Assembly (NCBI RefSeq): GCF_027922165.1
Contig: NZ_BSFD01000002.1
Coordinates: forward strand, 416,874-480,873
Reading direction: 5' to 3'
Length of the DNA stretch: 64,000 nt
Source: Brevundimonas intermedia
Lineage (GTDB): Bacteria > Pseudomonadota > Alphaproteobacteria > Caulobacterales > Caulobacteraceae
The position numbers were made by a program, and so were the translations under genes. This document shows positions 51,009 to 61,121 of the stretch, piece by piece. Numbering within the stretch: the stretch's first letter is position 1; each line of letters opens with the position of its first letter. Below the pieces are notes generated by a model. That model worked only from the letters and a program-made list of their open reading frames with translations. It was not told the DNA's origin and ran no database searches.

Positions 51009-54000
51009 ATGAGAATCCACAAGAGGCCCATGCTGGCGGCCCTGATGGCCAGTTCGGCGCTTGTCGCGCCGGCCTATGCCCAAACGGGGGCCCAGACCGT
51101 AGAACAGGCGCCGATCCCGGCGCCGCAAGACGCGACCGAGGTCGGCGAAATCGTCGTCACCGGCATCCGGGCGTCACAGACCCAGTCGATCAACGTCAAG
51201 CGCAACGAAACCGCCATCGTCGACGCCATCTCGGCGGAAGACATCGGCAAACTGCCTGACGTCACCGTCGCCGACGCCCTGCAACGCATCGCGGGCATTC
51301 AGATCCGACGCACCGCCGGCGAGGGCTCGACCGTCAACATCCGCGGCCTGCCGCAGGTCGTGACCCTGTTGAACGGCGAGCAATATCTGAGCCCCGGCAA
51401 TCTCGGCGGCGCCCAGCCGAACCTCAACGACGTGCCCTCGCAGTTGATGAGCTCGATCGTTGTCTTCAAGTCGCAGGACGTGTCGAACGCCTTGTCGGGC
51501 ATCTCGGGCACTATCGATCTGCGCACCCGTCGCCCGATGGACTTCAGCTACGGCACGACCGTCACAGGCGCCGCCGAATACCAGACCGGGGAACGCACCC
51601 GTCAGGACGACTATCTGATCAACGGCCTGCTGAACTGGCGCGGCGATCGGATGGGCGCAATGATCTCGGGCGTCATGAGCAACTCGAACCTGGGCAACAA
51701 CTACGCCGGTTCGGCAGGCAGCTTGCTCGGCAGCAACGACTGGGGCGGTTCGGGCAACGCTTGGTTCGCTCCCCACGGCTACGAGATGTTCAACCGCGTG
51801 GTGGAACGCGAGCGGATCGGCCTGAACGCCGCCTTCCAGTTCGACATCGAGGACGGCATCCGCCTGACGGCAGAGGCCTTCTATACCAAACAAGACGAGT
51901 ATAACCGCGCTGCGGGCCTGAACGTCTCCAACCGCTGGAGCGGCCTGGGCTGGCTGACGCCGACCGAGTCGACCGACACCGGTCTGGGCTGGCTGGATGT
52001 TGAAGAATACGACGTCGACGCCTGGTGGGTGAACTCCTTCACCGTGAACCGGGTCACCAACAACGAGTCCAAGAACTTCAACCTGGAGCTGGACTACGAC
52101 AAGGGCGGCCCCTTCACCTTCAACGCCCGGGCCATCAAGGCCGAAGCGTCTATGTTGAGCATGAACGGCCAAGTGCAGGGAGACCTGTCGAATTGGGAGT
52201 ACGGACCGGACCGCGCCTTCACCCTGTTCCGTCAGGGCGCCGACCGGACCCGCGGCACCTTCTATCCGGCCTCCATCGCCGCCATGTATCCGGCGTCGCG
52301 CTATTCCAACGGCGTGGTCGGCAGCGAGGGCGGTCGCTACATCAGCCCCAACCCGTTTGGCTACGGAGCGGATCCGCAGTTGCACATCGACACCGGCGGC
52401 TCGAAGTTGGCCTGGAGCGGTTTTGAGAACAACATCGTCGGCGGGCTCGGCAATGTTCCGCTGAGCCAGTATATGTCGAACCTCGACTCCTACACGGTCG
52501 GCGCCTATTCGTCGGAAAGCAACCAGCGCAACAACTCCGATCTGACCGTCGTCCGCTTCGACGGTTCGTATGAGTTCCAGCAAGCGCCGGCCTTTGGCTT
52601 CCTGACCCGCGTCGACGCCGGCGTCCGCCACAGCGCGCGCGAAGTGTCGATCACCAGTTTCCACCTGTTCTCGGACTTCTACGCCGGGCAGGGCGAAGGC
52701 AATCCAGCGGGCTGCTCGGCCCAGTGGAAGGCCATCGACGTCGTGATGGACCAATCGCAGTGCCAGGCGGGTGAGTACGTCTCCAACCCTGGCTTCAACG
52801 CCGCCCTGCCGGTGGCTGCGACGCCCAGTTCGTGCGCCAATGGCGCGGTCGCCAATGCCCCGACCTGCTTCCAAGGCTATACGGTCAACCGGCCGACGCT
52901 GCTGCGGGAGAACAACAACACCTACTTCCTGACCGACTTCGGCTCGGTAACGTCGGGCATTCCTGGCGTGTGGGTGGCGGACCCCCGGGACTTCGACGAT
53001 CCTCGCGCCTTCCAGGAGCGCGTGTTCGGAAACGCCTATGACGTGATCATTCCCGGCAACTCCTATGACGTCGATCTCTATGAGGACAGCGCCTATCTGA
53101 ATGGAGCTATCGAGTTCGGGCAGTTGCACGGTGATGTGGGCGTTCGCTATGTCCGTACGGAACTGCGGGCGCGTCAGAACCTGACCGGCGAAACCCGCGC
53201 CTATGGCGACACCAACAACGACGTCGGCGACAGCATCTCCAGCCGCAGCTACGACGACTGGCTGCCGACAGCGAACCTGACCTACGATTTCACCGACAAG
53301 CTGAAGCTGCGCGCCGCCTACGCCAAGACCATGATCCCGTTGGATCTGGGCAACTACGGCGGTGGCGTCACGATTTCGACGGCGGATACGCCGGAATTGC
53401 AACCGGGCGAAGCACCCGATCCCACCCGTCCTCCCGTCGGCGTTCGCCGCGTCACGGGCGCGACGCTGGGCGGAACGGTGGAGCTGAACCCCTGGCGGTC
53501 CACAAACTACGACCTCGCCCTGGAATATTACCACGGGCCCGCGACGATGTTTAACGCGGCGATCTTCCGCCTGGACATCGAAAGCTTCGTCACGCGTCGT
53601 ACGGTTCCGCAAAGCGGATCCTATGCCGACGGCGATGGCGTCATCCGTCGTTTGGTGGACGTCAACCGCCCGGTGCAGGGTGAAGGCGGGCAGCTTCAGG
53701 GCGTGGAACTGGGGGCTAAGATCGGCTTGTCCGACTTCATCGACACACCGATCTGGTCAGACTTTGGTTTCGACGGGAGCTACACCTACTCCGACAGCAC
53801 ATCGAACGACTTCGGACTAGACGGCAGAGAACTGCCGTTCCCGGACAATTCCGAACATTCGCTGAACGCTGCGGTTTGGTATCAAGGCGAGAAGCTCCAA
53901 GCTCGGGTCGCCTGGAATTATAGAACGCCTCGCCTAAGTGGAACCATGGGCACAACTCGCAACAACCTGCCTGTGTTCATCCCGATCTACCAAGACACGT

Positions 54001-54185
54001 CGCAATACGTGGACGTTAACGTGACCTATGACGTCAGCGACATGGTGACGATCTACGCCAACGGATCGAACGTCATGGGCGAGATCGAGGAATACTACCT
54101 CGAGTTCAAGGACGGCGCGAAACAGTTCCAGGCCCGCAACGAGTTCGAGCCGCGTTACACCATCGGCGTGCGCGCTCGCTTCTGA
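51009..54185 (+). CDS. TonB-dependent receptor (TonB-Xanth-Caul type)
   Basis: A 1058-residue outer-membrane active transporter. The signal peptide MRIHKRPMLAALMASSALVA ends near AYAQ. The TonB-box region is EVGEIVVTGIRASQTQSINV, the plug domain shows LPDVTVADALQRIAGIQIRR, and the barrel ends with the aromatic C-terminus YTIGVRARF. The IRASQ block and the length fit the TIGR01782 group, whose characterised members import maltodextrins and other oligosaccharides. ATG 51009 has AGGAGGGAG upstream. Fifty bases after the GH3 gene and before the halogenase homologues, it is the main entry route for the locus substrate. Confidence 0.94.
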   Translation: MRIHKRPMLAALMASSALVAPAYAQTGAQTVEQAPIPAPQDATEVGEIVVTGIRASQTQSINVKRNETAIVDAISAEDIGKLPDVTVADALQRIAGIQIRRTAGEGSTVNIRGLPQVVTLLNGEQYLSPGNLGGAQPNLNDVPSQLMSSIVVFKSQDVSNALSGISGTIDLRTRRPMDFSYGTTVTGAAEYQTGERTRQDDYLINGLLNWRGDRMGAMISGVMSNSNLGNNYAGSAGSLLGSNDWGGSGNAWFAPHGYEMFNRVVERERIGLNAAFQFDIEDGIRLTAEAFYTKQDEYNRAAGLNVSNRWSGLGWLTPTESTDTGLGWLDVEEYDVDAWWVNSFTVNRVTNNESKNFNLELDYDKGGPFTFNARAIKAEASMLSMNGQVQGDLSNWEYGPDRAFTLFRQGADRTRGTFYPASIAAMYPASRYSNGVVGSEGGRYISPNPFGYGADPQLHIDTGGSKLAWSGFENNIVGGLGNVPLSQYMSNLDSYTVGAYSSESNQRNNSDLTVVRFDGSYEFQQAPAFGFLTRVDAGVRHSAREVSITSFHLFSDFYAGQGEGNPAGCSAQWKAIDVVMDQSQCQAGEYVSNPGFNAALPVAATPSSCANGAVANAPTCFQGYTVNRPTLLRENNNTYFLTDFGSVTSGIPGVWVADPRDFDDPRAFQERVFGNAYDVIIPGNSYDVDLYEDSAYLNGAIEFGQLHGDVGVRYVRTELRARQNLTGETRAYGDTNNDVGDSISSRSYDDWLPTANLTYDFTDKLKLRAAYAKTMIPLDLGNYGGGVTISTADTPELQPGEAPDPTRPPVGVRRVTGATLGGTVELNPWRSTNYDLALEYYHGPATMFNAAIFRLDIESFVTRRTVPQSGSYADGDGVIRRLVDVNRPVQGEGGQLQGVELGAKIGLSDFIDTPIWSDFGFDGSYTYSDSTSNDFGLDGRELPFPDNSEHSLNAAVWYQGEKLQARVAWNYRTPRLSGTMGTTRNNLPVFIPIYQDTSQYVDVNVTYDVSDMVTIYANGSNVMGEIEEYYLEFKDGAKQFQARNEFEPRYTIGVRARF

Positions 54186-54204
54186 TCTCTTTCCTGAGCC
54201 GACT

Positions 54205-54238
54205 GGCCGGCGGCATTCGTGTCGCCGGCCTCTTTTTT
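54205..54238 (+). terminator. Intrinsic terminator after the first TonB receptor
   Basis: GGCCGGCG (54205-54212) pairs with CGCCGGCC (54223-54230) and is followed by TCTTTTTT. It lies between the receptor stop and the first halogenase homologue, so expression of the flavoprotein genes may need read-through or a promoter of their own. Confidence 0.85.
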
Positions 54239-54257
54239 CGCGTATTGGTACCGAGCC

Positions 54258-55787
54258 ATGGATGAGATCGACGATCCTCGCATCCGTTCCGTCGTCATCG
54301 TGGGCGGCGGCACCGCCGGCTGGATGACGGCTGCGGCCCTGGTTCAGCATTTCCGCACCACCCCGCTGAAGATCACGGTGGTCGAGTCCTCGGACATCGG
54401 CACGATCGGCGTGGGCGAGGCGACCATTCCCACCATCCGTCGGTTCTATGGGCAGCTGGGGCTGCGCGACGACGACGTGATGCGCGCCACCCAGGCGACG
54501 TGCAAACTGGGCATTCGTTTCATCGACTGGTCCGGGCCGGGCTCGGACTTCATCCACCCCTTCGGCCTATACGGGCAGGACGTGAAGGGGATCGGGTTTC
54601 ATCATTACTGGCTGAAACAGCACCGCGCGGGCGAGACCGCGCCGCTGGCGGCCTATTCGCTGGGGGCGGCGCTGGCCGCCGGCGGCAAGTTCACCCTCCC
54701 CTCGCCCAATCCGCCGTCGTCGCTGTCGGTGTTCGACTGGGCCCTGCATCTGGACGCCGGCCTGTTCGCCCAGCATCTGCGCGCCTATGCCGAGGCGGGC
54801 GGCTGCGCCCGGATCGATGCGCGGATCCGCTCGGTCGAATTGCGGCCCGATGACGGGTTCGTGCGCGCCCTGACCCTGGACGACGGGCGCGAGGTCGAGG
54901 GCGATCTGTTCGTCGACTGTTCGGGCTTCAAGGGGCTGGTGATCGGCGAGGCGCTGGGGGTGGGGTTCGAGGACTGGGGCCGCTGGCTTCCGTGCGACGC
55001 CGCCTATGCGGTGCAGAGCGAGAACCGGCCCGGCGACGCGCCGGCGCCCTTCACCCGCGTCACCGCCCGCTCGGCCGGATGGCAGTGGGGCATCCCGCTG
55101 CGGCACCGGGCCGGCAACGGACTGGTCTTTTCCAGCGCCCATCTGAGCGACGATCAGGCCCTGGCCGAGCTCATGCCTCATCTGCTGGGCGATCCGTTGA
55201 CGGAGCCGCGCCGCATTCCGTTCCGCCCCGGCCGTCGCACCCAGGCCTGGGCCAAGAACTGCGTCGCCATCGGCCTGTCGGCGGGCTTCCTGGAGCCGCT
55301 GGAGAGCACCAGCATCGCCTTGATCGAGACCGGGATCGAACGGCTGAAGGCCCTGTTTCCCGACCGCCGCTTCGCCCAGCCCATCCTGGACGAGTTCAAT
55401 GATCAGACGGCGCGCGAGATGGAGCGGGTCCGCGACTTCATCATCCTGCACTACAAGCTGAACCGGCGAACCGACACCGACTTCTGGCGCGACTGCCGCG
55501 CGATGGCGATCCCCGAGACGCTGGAGCGCAAGATCGCCCTGTGGACCGCGCGAGGCCAGTTCGTCCGCTATCGTTGGGAGATGTTCCACCCGGCCAGCTG
55601 GCTGGCCATCTATGACGGCTTCGGCCTGTATCCCGACGGCCATGATCCGGCGGTCGATGCCATGGACCCCGCCTATCTGGCGCGCAGCCTGGCGGAGATG
55701 CGCGCCAATATCGCCGACCTGGTCGCCCGCACCCCCAATCACGCCCAATTCCTGGCCGGGCTCGATCCCGCCGCCTCTGCCGCATGA
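54258..55787 (+). CDS. Tryptophan halogenase family flavoprotein (first of pair)
   Basis: A 509-residue FADH2-dependent halogenase-fold protein. The FAD motif GGGTAGWM is at residues 16-23, WQWGIP is the WxWxIP signature, the lysine in TCKLGIRF (Lys83) aligns by eye with the catalytic lysine of PrnA, and EPLESTSIAL holds the conserved glutamate. ATG 54258 is used; a frame back to 54219 would run through the terminator. Such genes recur beside TonB receptors in Caulobacterales, Xanthomonads and Sphingomonads, and their true substrates are largely unknown. No flavin reductase is in the window. It overlaps the second homologue by four bases. Confidence 0.88.
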   Translation: MDEIDDPRIRSVVIVGGGTAGWMTAAALVQHFRTTPLKITVVESSDIGTIGVGEATIPTIRRFYGQLGLRDDDVMRATQATCKLGIRFIDWSGPGSDFIHPFGLYGQDVKGIGFHHYWLKQHRAGETAPLAAYSLGAALAAGGKFTLPSPNPPSSLSVFDWALHLDAGLFAQHLRAYAEAGGCARIDARIRSVELRPDDGFVRALTLDDGREVEGDLFVDCSGFKGLVIGEALGVGFEDWGRWLPCDAAYAVQSENRPGDAPAPFTRVTARSAGWQWGIPLRHRAGNGLVFSSAHLSDDQALAELMPHLLGDPLTEPRRIPFRPGRRTQAWAKNCVAIGLSAGFLEPLESTSIALIETGIERLKALFPDRRFAQPILDEFNDQTAREMERVRDFIILHYKLNRRTDTDFWRDCRAMAIPETLERKIALWTARGQFVRYRWEMFHPASWLAIYDGFGLYPDGHDPAVDAMDPAYLARSLAEMRANIADLVARTPNHAQFLAGLDPAASAA

Positions 55788-57340
55788 GACCCGACATGGA
55801 CCAGCCCCGCCGCCCCCTGAAGAAGATCTGCATCGTCGGCGGGGGAACCGCCGGCTGGATCGCCGCCGCCTTGATGGCCGAGCATTTCAAGGGGCGGATG
55901 GCCGAGATCGAACTGGTCGAATCCGACGACATCGGCACGATCGGCGTCGGTGAATCGACCGTGCCGCCCTTCCTGGAACTGCTGGCCAAGCTTGGCGTCG
56001 ACGAACGCGACTTCATCCAGAAGACCCAGGCCAGTTTCAAGCTGGGCATCCAGTTCGAAGACTGGACGCAGAAGGGCGAAAGCTATTTCCACCCGTTCGG
56101 CGCCATCGGGGTTCCGGTGGACGTCAGCGACTTCTATCCGGTCTGGCTGAAAGCGCGGATGCACGGCTATGACCGCCCGCTGATGGACTTCGCCGCCTCG
56201 GCCCGGATGGCGGCCCAGGGCCGGTTCATGCTGCCGTTCAAGGCCCAGCGCACCCCCATCGGCGGCGCCGTCTACGCGGTTCACGTCGACGCGAAACGGG
56301 TCGCCCGCTATCTGCGCGACTTCGCCGAGGCGCGGGGCGTCAAACGCACCGAAGGGATCGTCGAGGATGTGATGACGCGGCCCGACGGCTTCGTCAGCGG
56401 CCTGAAGCTGAAGTCGGGCCAGACGGTCGAGGCGGACTTCTTCATCGACTGCACCGGCTTCCGGTCCCTGCTGATCGGCAAGACCCTGGGCGTCGGCTAT
56501 ACGGACTGGTCCGAATGGCTGATGTGCGACCGGGCCATTGCAGTCCAGACCGAGAATGTGGGCCCGCCCAAGCCCTATACATTGGCCCAGGCCCAGGATT
56601 GCGGCTGGCGCTGGCGGATTCCGCTGCAACACCGGACCGGGAACGGCCATGTCTTCTGCAGCCGCTATATGTCCGACGACGAGGCGACGGCGCGCCTGTT
56701 GGAGCAGGTCGAAGGGCGGCCGGTGGTCAATCCGATGGTGGTCCCGTTCAAGACCGGGGTGCGCGAGAAGATCTGGGACAAGAACGTCCTGTCGCTGGGC
56801 CTGGCGAGCGGATTCATCGAGCCGCTGGAATCGACGGCCATCCACCTGATCTATCGCGGCATGGACTTCCTGTTCCGCCTGATGCCGGACCTGGACTGCG
56901 ATCCGAACCTGGCGGCCGAGTACAATCGGCGGATGACCGTGGATTACGAGGAGATCCGCGACTTCATCATCCTGCACTACGCCCTGACGCGGCGAGACGA
57001 CACGGCCTTCTGGCGGCAATGCCGGGACATGGTCCTGCCCGAGGGGCTGCAGCACAAGCTGGAGGTCTTCCGCGCCAACGGCAGCCTGGTCGAGGCGCTG
57101 GATCCGCTGTTCCGCAATGTCAGCTGGTACGCAGTGATGGATGGGATGGGCGTACGGCCGAGGTCCTATCCGCCGCTGGTGGACCGGATCGATTTCGCCG
57201 GCCTGACCGACGAGATGGACCGGGCCGCCGATATTCTGAACGCCTTCGTCGCCGATCTGCCGACGCACCAGGCCTTCATCGACACCCATTGTCCGGCCCC
57301 CTCCGTAGACCTGCCCGCGCCATTGGCCGTGCCGGCCTGA
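55784..57340 (+). CDS. Tryptophan halogenase family flavoprotein (second of pair)
   Basis: A 518-residue paralogue of the preceding protein, coupled by an ATGA overlap. It has GGGTAGWIA near residue 20, WRWRIP, Lys86 in SFKLGIQF, and EPLESTAIHLIY. Sequence identity to the first copy is clear along the whole length but moderate, so the duplication is old and both copies are presumably kept for function. Halogenase activity on tryptophan is not implied by the family name; modification or sensing of an imported compound are alternatives. A start at ATG 55796 is also possible. Confidence 0.88.
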   Translation: MRPDMDQPRRPLKKICIVGGGTAGWIAAALMAEHFKGRMAEIELVESDDIGTIGVGESTVPPFLELLAKLGVDERDFIQKTQASFKLGIQFEDWTQKGESYFHPFGAIGVPVDVSDFYPVWLKARMHGYDRPLMDFAASARMAAQGRFMLPFKAQRTPIGGAVYAVHVDAKRVARYLRDFAEARGVKRTEGIVEDVMTRPDGFVSGLKLKSGQTVEADFFIDCTGFRSLLIGKTLGVGYTDWSEWLMCDRAIAVQTENVGPPKPYTLAQAQDCGWRWRIPLQHRTGNGHVFCSRYMSDDEATARLLEQVEGRPVVNPMVVPFKTGVREKIWDKNVLSLGLASGFIEPLESTAIHLIYRGMDFLFRLMPDLDCDPNLAAEYNRRMTVDYEEIRDFIILHYALTRRDDTAFWRQCRDMVLPEGLQHKLEVFRANGSLVEALDPLFRNVSWYAVMDGMGVRPRSYPPLVDRIDFAGLTDEMDRAADILNAFVADLPTHQAFIDTHCPAPSVDLPAPLAVPA

Positions 57341-57379
57341 CATCGGCGCGCTTGCCTTGGCGCGGCCAAGCCTGACACA

Positions 57380-58447
57380 ATGACGGCGGGGATAAGGGAT
57401 CAGAGTTTGCGCCGCGCCGTCACCATCAAACACGTCGCCGCTGAGGCGGGCGTTTCCCTGCAGACCGTGTCGCGGGTCATCAACAACGAGCCGAACGTTC
57501 GCCCCGTGGTGCAGGAGCGAGTGCGCGCCGCCGTGGCCAAGCTGGGCTATGTCCCCAGTCTGGCGGCGCGGCGAATGGGGGGGTCACGCTCCTATCTGCT
57601 GATGGCGCTGAACGATCGGGACCGGACCATCGAGGGCTGGAAGTCCGGCGAAGGCACCGACTGGGTCGATCAGATGCTGATGGGCGGCATGCTGAAGTGT
57701 GAGGCCCACGGCTATCGGATGATCTTCGAACTGGTCGACACCCATTCCGATCATGTCGACGCCGCCGTGCGCGGGGCGATTGCGGCCTTGCACCCCGACG
57801 GTGTCATCCTGACCCCGCCGCACAGCGAAAACCCCGCTATCACCGGCCTGTTGAGCCGGCTGGGCCTGCCCTTCGCCCGCATCGCCTCCATCGCCGAGGG
57901 AGACGGGTTCGCCGTGTCGATGGACGACGCCAAGGCGTCCGCCTTCGCCGTCGATCACCTGCTGGGCCTGGGCCATGTCCGTGTGGGATTCATCACCGGC
58001 AGCGAGGAATACGCCGTCAGCGGTGCGCGACTGGACGGCTATCGGCAGGCCATGGGAGCCTCGGCCCATGGGCTGGACGAAACCCTGATCGCGCGGGGAG
58101 ATTTCTCCTATGAGTCGGGCGTGGCCGCCATGGAGGCGCTTCTGGCCCTGCCGTCGCGGCCCACGGCCGTCCTGGCCAGCAACGACCGCATGGCCCACGC
58201 GGCCCTGCGCACGGCCAAACGGCATGGCTTGTCGGCGCCCGCAGACCTTTCGGTCATCAGTTTCGACAACACGCCCCTGGCCCGGTTCGCCGACATGACC
58301 GCCGTCATCCAGCCGATCGCCGAAATGAGCGCCGTGGCCGCCGAACTGCTGATCCGCTCCACAGCCGGCGAAGCCGAACTGCCCCGGCAGAGCATGGTCG
58401 ATTTCGGCTTTGCCCCGAGAGGCTCAACAGCCGCGCCGAAAGCCTGA
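57380..58447 (+). CDS. LacI family transcriptional regulator
   Basis: A 355-residue repressor. The N-terminal helix-turn-helix with hinge is VTIKHVAAEAGVSLQTVSRV, then INNEPNVRPVVQERVRAAVA. The periplasmic-binding-protein-like effector domain follows, with GLGHVRVGFITG and AVLASNDRMAHAALRTAKRH. It lies between the halogenase pair and the second TonB receptor and is the likely local regulator of the sugar locus. A candidate operator is at 48438. The effector sugar is unknown. Confidence 0.92.
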   Translation: MTAGIRDQSLRRAVTIKHVAAEAGVSLQTVSRVINNEPNVRPVVQERVRAAVAKLGYVPSLAARRMGGSRSYLLMALNDRDRTIEGWKSGEGTDWVDQMLMGGMLKCEAHGYRMIFELVDTHSDHVDAAVRGAIAALHPDGVILTPPHSENPAITGLLSRLGLPFARIASIAEGDGFAVSMDDAKASAFAVDHLLGLGHVRVGFITGSEEYAVSGARLDGYRQAMGASAHGLDETLIARGDFSYESGVAAMEALLALPSRPTAVLASNDRMAHAALRTAKRHGLSAPADLSVISFDNTPLARFADMTAVIQPIAEMSAVAAELLIRSTAGEAELPRQSMVDFGFAPRGSTAAPKA

Positions 58448-58603
58448 ACCACCGTCAGAGGCCTCGGCGGTTAATGAAACGTACACGGCTGGAATGTCTT
58501 TCATCCGCCGCCTCAACGTCATCCATCAGCATTCCCAGCGTCGTCTCAACGACATCGCCGCCGGTTACTGATCGCCGTTCAGGCCAAGCTGGGGGAAAAC
58601 ACG

Positions 58604-61111
58604 ATGGCGAATGAATTCAAGACGCGGCTTATGGCTGCGGCGGCGATGACCGGCGCGATGGCGGCGGCGCACGGGGTGCAGGCCCAGACGACGGAGCCGG
58701 CGAGCCTCGACGAGATCATCGTCACGGCCCAGTTGCGCGAACAGAAGACGATCGAGGTGCCGTTCGCCCTGACCGCCTATTCCGGCCAGTTCCTGGAAGA
58801 CCTGGGCATTCAGGAGTTTGAACAGCTGTCGGCCTTCGTGCCCGGTTTCCTGGTGCAGAACCAGTCGCCCAACAACCCGGGCTTCGTGATGCGCGGCATC
58901 ACCTCCGACTCGGGCGCCGCCACGGCCGAGGCCCGCGTGTCAGTGTTCCAGGACGGCGTGTCGATCTCCAAGTCGCGCGGCTCCTATGTCGAACTGTTCG
59001 ATCTGGAGCGGGTCGAAATCGCCAAGGGTCCGCAGTCGACCCTGTACGGCCGCGGCGCCCTGATCGGCGCGGTGAACCTGGTCCAGAACCGCGCCCAGCC
59101 CGGCGAGACCGAAGCCTACGCCAATATCGAGGCCGGCAACGAAGACTACCGGATGGTCGAGGGCGCGCTGAACCTGCCCGTCGGCGAGACGGCCGGCCTG
59201 CGCGTCGCCACCCGCCTGAAGACGCGCGGCGGTTCGGTCGAGAACCTGCTGGGCGGCGAGGACTACAACGCCATCGAGACCAAGGCCGTGCGCCTGTCGG
59301 GCGCCTGGGCGCCGTCGGACGCCATGCGGTTCGACGTGATCGGCAACTATCAGAACGACAACGCTTCGGGCACCTCGTTCAAGTCCATGGCCTATGAGCC
59401 CGCCAATCCGACCACCGGCGCCGTTCTGGGCGGCAAAGAGCCCTGGGAGGGCGCGGCCCTGACGCCGGGCGCCGACTTCGACGGCGGCAAGACCCTGGGC
59501 CTGAGCCGCGAAGTCTGGGGCGTGACCGGTCTGGCGCGGATCGACCTGAACGCGGCCTGGAGCCTGAACTCGACCACCGCCTATCGCGAGTTCGACAACT
59601 ACGAGACCTTCGACGCGGACGGCGTCTCCCTGCCGATCCTGACGGCGGCGGAAGAGACCCATGGCGAGCAATGGAGCCAGGACCTGCGCTTGGGCTTCGA
59701 CAACGGCGGCCGCCTGACGGGCTTCGTCGGCGCCGGCTGGTTCCATGAGGAAGGCTATCAGCGCACGCCGACCCAGTGGAACGAAGCCGCAGCCCTGGCG
59801 CAACTGTCCGGCCTGCTGGACGGATCGCCGACGACGGTCGGCGACAACACCCTGCCGGTCTCGGCCTATCCGACCGTGGCGCGCAGCATCCTCGCCTCGC
59901 TGTTGACCCCGCTGGGCGCCGGCGCCCTGGCCACGCCGATCACCGCCAATCTGGACTCGAACCATATCGAGACCCCGATCAACAGCTCGGAGCTGACGTC
60001 CTATGACGTCTTCGCCGACGCCACCTACGCCTTCACCGACCGGTTCGAGATGTCGGCCGGGGTGCGCTACACCCGCGACGACAAGACGACGGGCTACGCC
60101 AGCTCGGTCGAGAGCCGCTCTGCCCTGGGCGCCCTGCTGGCGATCCAGGCCGGCGCGATCCCGGCGGCCCAGTTGCCGGCCTTCCTGTCGGCCATGGCGA
60201 GCCCGGCCTTCGCCAGCCTGCCGGCCAGCGCCTTACCGCTGTTCGGCCTGACGTCGCAGCCGACCGCCAACAACGGCGACTTCTCCTACTATGACTCGGA
60301 AGACGACGGCGTGACCTGGCGGGTGACGGCCCGCTACGAACTGACAGACGACACCAATGTCTACGCCAACTATGCGCGTGGCCGTCGCCCGGAAGTGATC
60401 AGCGCCTCGGGCCCGTCCGCTCCCGGCGGAGCGCCGACCTTCAGCCCGGTCGACGCCGAGACGGTCGACAGCTACGAGATCGGGGCCAAGTCGGCCCTGC
60501 TGGACGGACGGCTGCGCGTTGATGGCGCGGTCTTCCTGTACAACTACGAAAACTTCCAGACGACGATCCAGGAAGGCACGCAGACGATCACGACTAACGC
60601 GGGCGAGGCCAAGTCCTACGGCTTCGAGGGTCAGGCGAACTTCGCCGTGGCGTCGATGCTCGATCTGTTCGCCACCTATGCCTACAACCACTCGCGCTTC
60701 GAGAACGGCATCTACGAAGGCAACCAGTTCCGCCTGTCGCCGGACAACGCCGCCTCGATCGGCGCGACCTGGCGCCTGCCGGTCGCCGGCGGCGAGATCG
60801 AGGTCCAGCCGACCTATACCTGGCAGTCCAAGGTCTTCTTCGACGACGACAACGACATCCCGGCCCTGCAGACCAGCAATATCGTCGCCGACCTGGTCCA
60901 GGACGAATACCAGGACGCCTATGGCCTGCTGAACCTGCGGGTCCGCTACACCCCGGAAGGCGGGAACTGGGGCGTCGAGGCCTTCGGCGAGAACGTGCTG
61001 GACGAGGAATATATCAAGGACGCCGGCAACACCGGCGACGCCCTGGGCATGCCGACCTTCATCGCCGGTCGTCCGGCGGCGTACGGCCTGGTGTTCAAGC
61101 TGAAACTGTAA
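58604..61111 (+). CDS. TonB-dependent receptor (second)
   Basis: An 835-residue outer-membrane receptor with a signal peptide ending near VQAQ (ANEFKTRLMAAAAMTGAMAA). The TonB box region is SLDEIIVTAQLREQKTIEVP. The plug is FEQLSAFVPGFLVQNQSPNN with FVMRGITSDSG, and the strand KGPQSTLYGRGALIGAVN is typical of FecA/siderophore-type plugs. The C-terminal strand is PAAYGLVFKLKL. It belongs to a different subgroup from the 1058-residue receptor and could carry another substrate, such as a siderophore or phosphorylated compound. The PhoD-type gene begins 10 bases later. Confidence 0.93.
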   Translation: MANEFKTRLMAAAAMTGAMAAAHGVQAQTTEPASLDEIIVTAQLREQKTIEVPFALTAYSGQFLEDLGIQEFEQLSAFVPGFLVQNQSPNNPGFVMRGITSDSGAATAEARVSVFQDGVSISKSRGSYVELFDLERVEIAKGPQSTLYGRGALIGAVNLVQNRAQPGETEAYANIEAGNEDYRMVEGALNLPVGETAGLRVATRLKTRGGSVENLLGGEDYNAIETKAVRLSGAWAPSDAMRFDVIGNYQNDNASGTSFKSMAYEPANPTTGAVLGGKEPWEGAALTPGADFDGGKTLGLSREVWGVTGLARIDLNAAWSLNSTTAYREFDNYETFDADGVSLPILTAAEETHGEQWSQDLRLGFDNGGRLTGFVGAGWFHEEGYQRTPTQWNEAAALAQLSGLLDGSPTTVGDNTLPVSAYPTVARSILASLLTPLGAGALATPITANLDSNHIETPINSSELTSYDVFADATYAFTDRFEMSAGVRYTRDDKTTGYASSVESRSALGALLAIQAGAIPAAQLPAFLSAMASPAFASLPASALPLFGLTSQPTANNGDFSYYDSEDDGVTWRVTARYELTDDTNVYANYARGRRPEVISASGPSAPGGAPTFSPVDAETVDSYEIGAKSALLDGRLRVDGAVFLYNYENFQTTIQEGTQTITTNAGEAKSYGFEGQANFAVASMLDLFATYAYNHSRFENGIYEGNQFRLSPDNAASIGATWRLPVAGGEIEVQPTYTWQSKVFFDDDNDIPALQTSNIVADLVQDEYQDAYGLLNLRVRYTPEGGNWGVEAFGENVLDEEYIKDAGNTGDALGMPTFIAGRPAAYGLVFKLKL

Positions 61112-61121
61112 GGATCGAACC

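Noticed and set aside
51174..53612. 812-codon minus-strand frame opposite the first TonB receptor
   Set aside because: It is another antisense shadow; the plus strand encodes a complete receptor with signal peptide and C-terminal strand.
58460..58600. LacI operator before the second TonB receptor (around TGAAACGTACA)
   Set aside because: Symmetry is poor and it does not align with the candidate at 48438.
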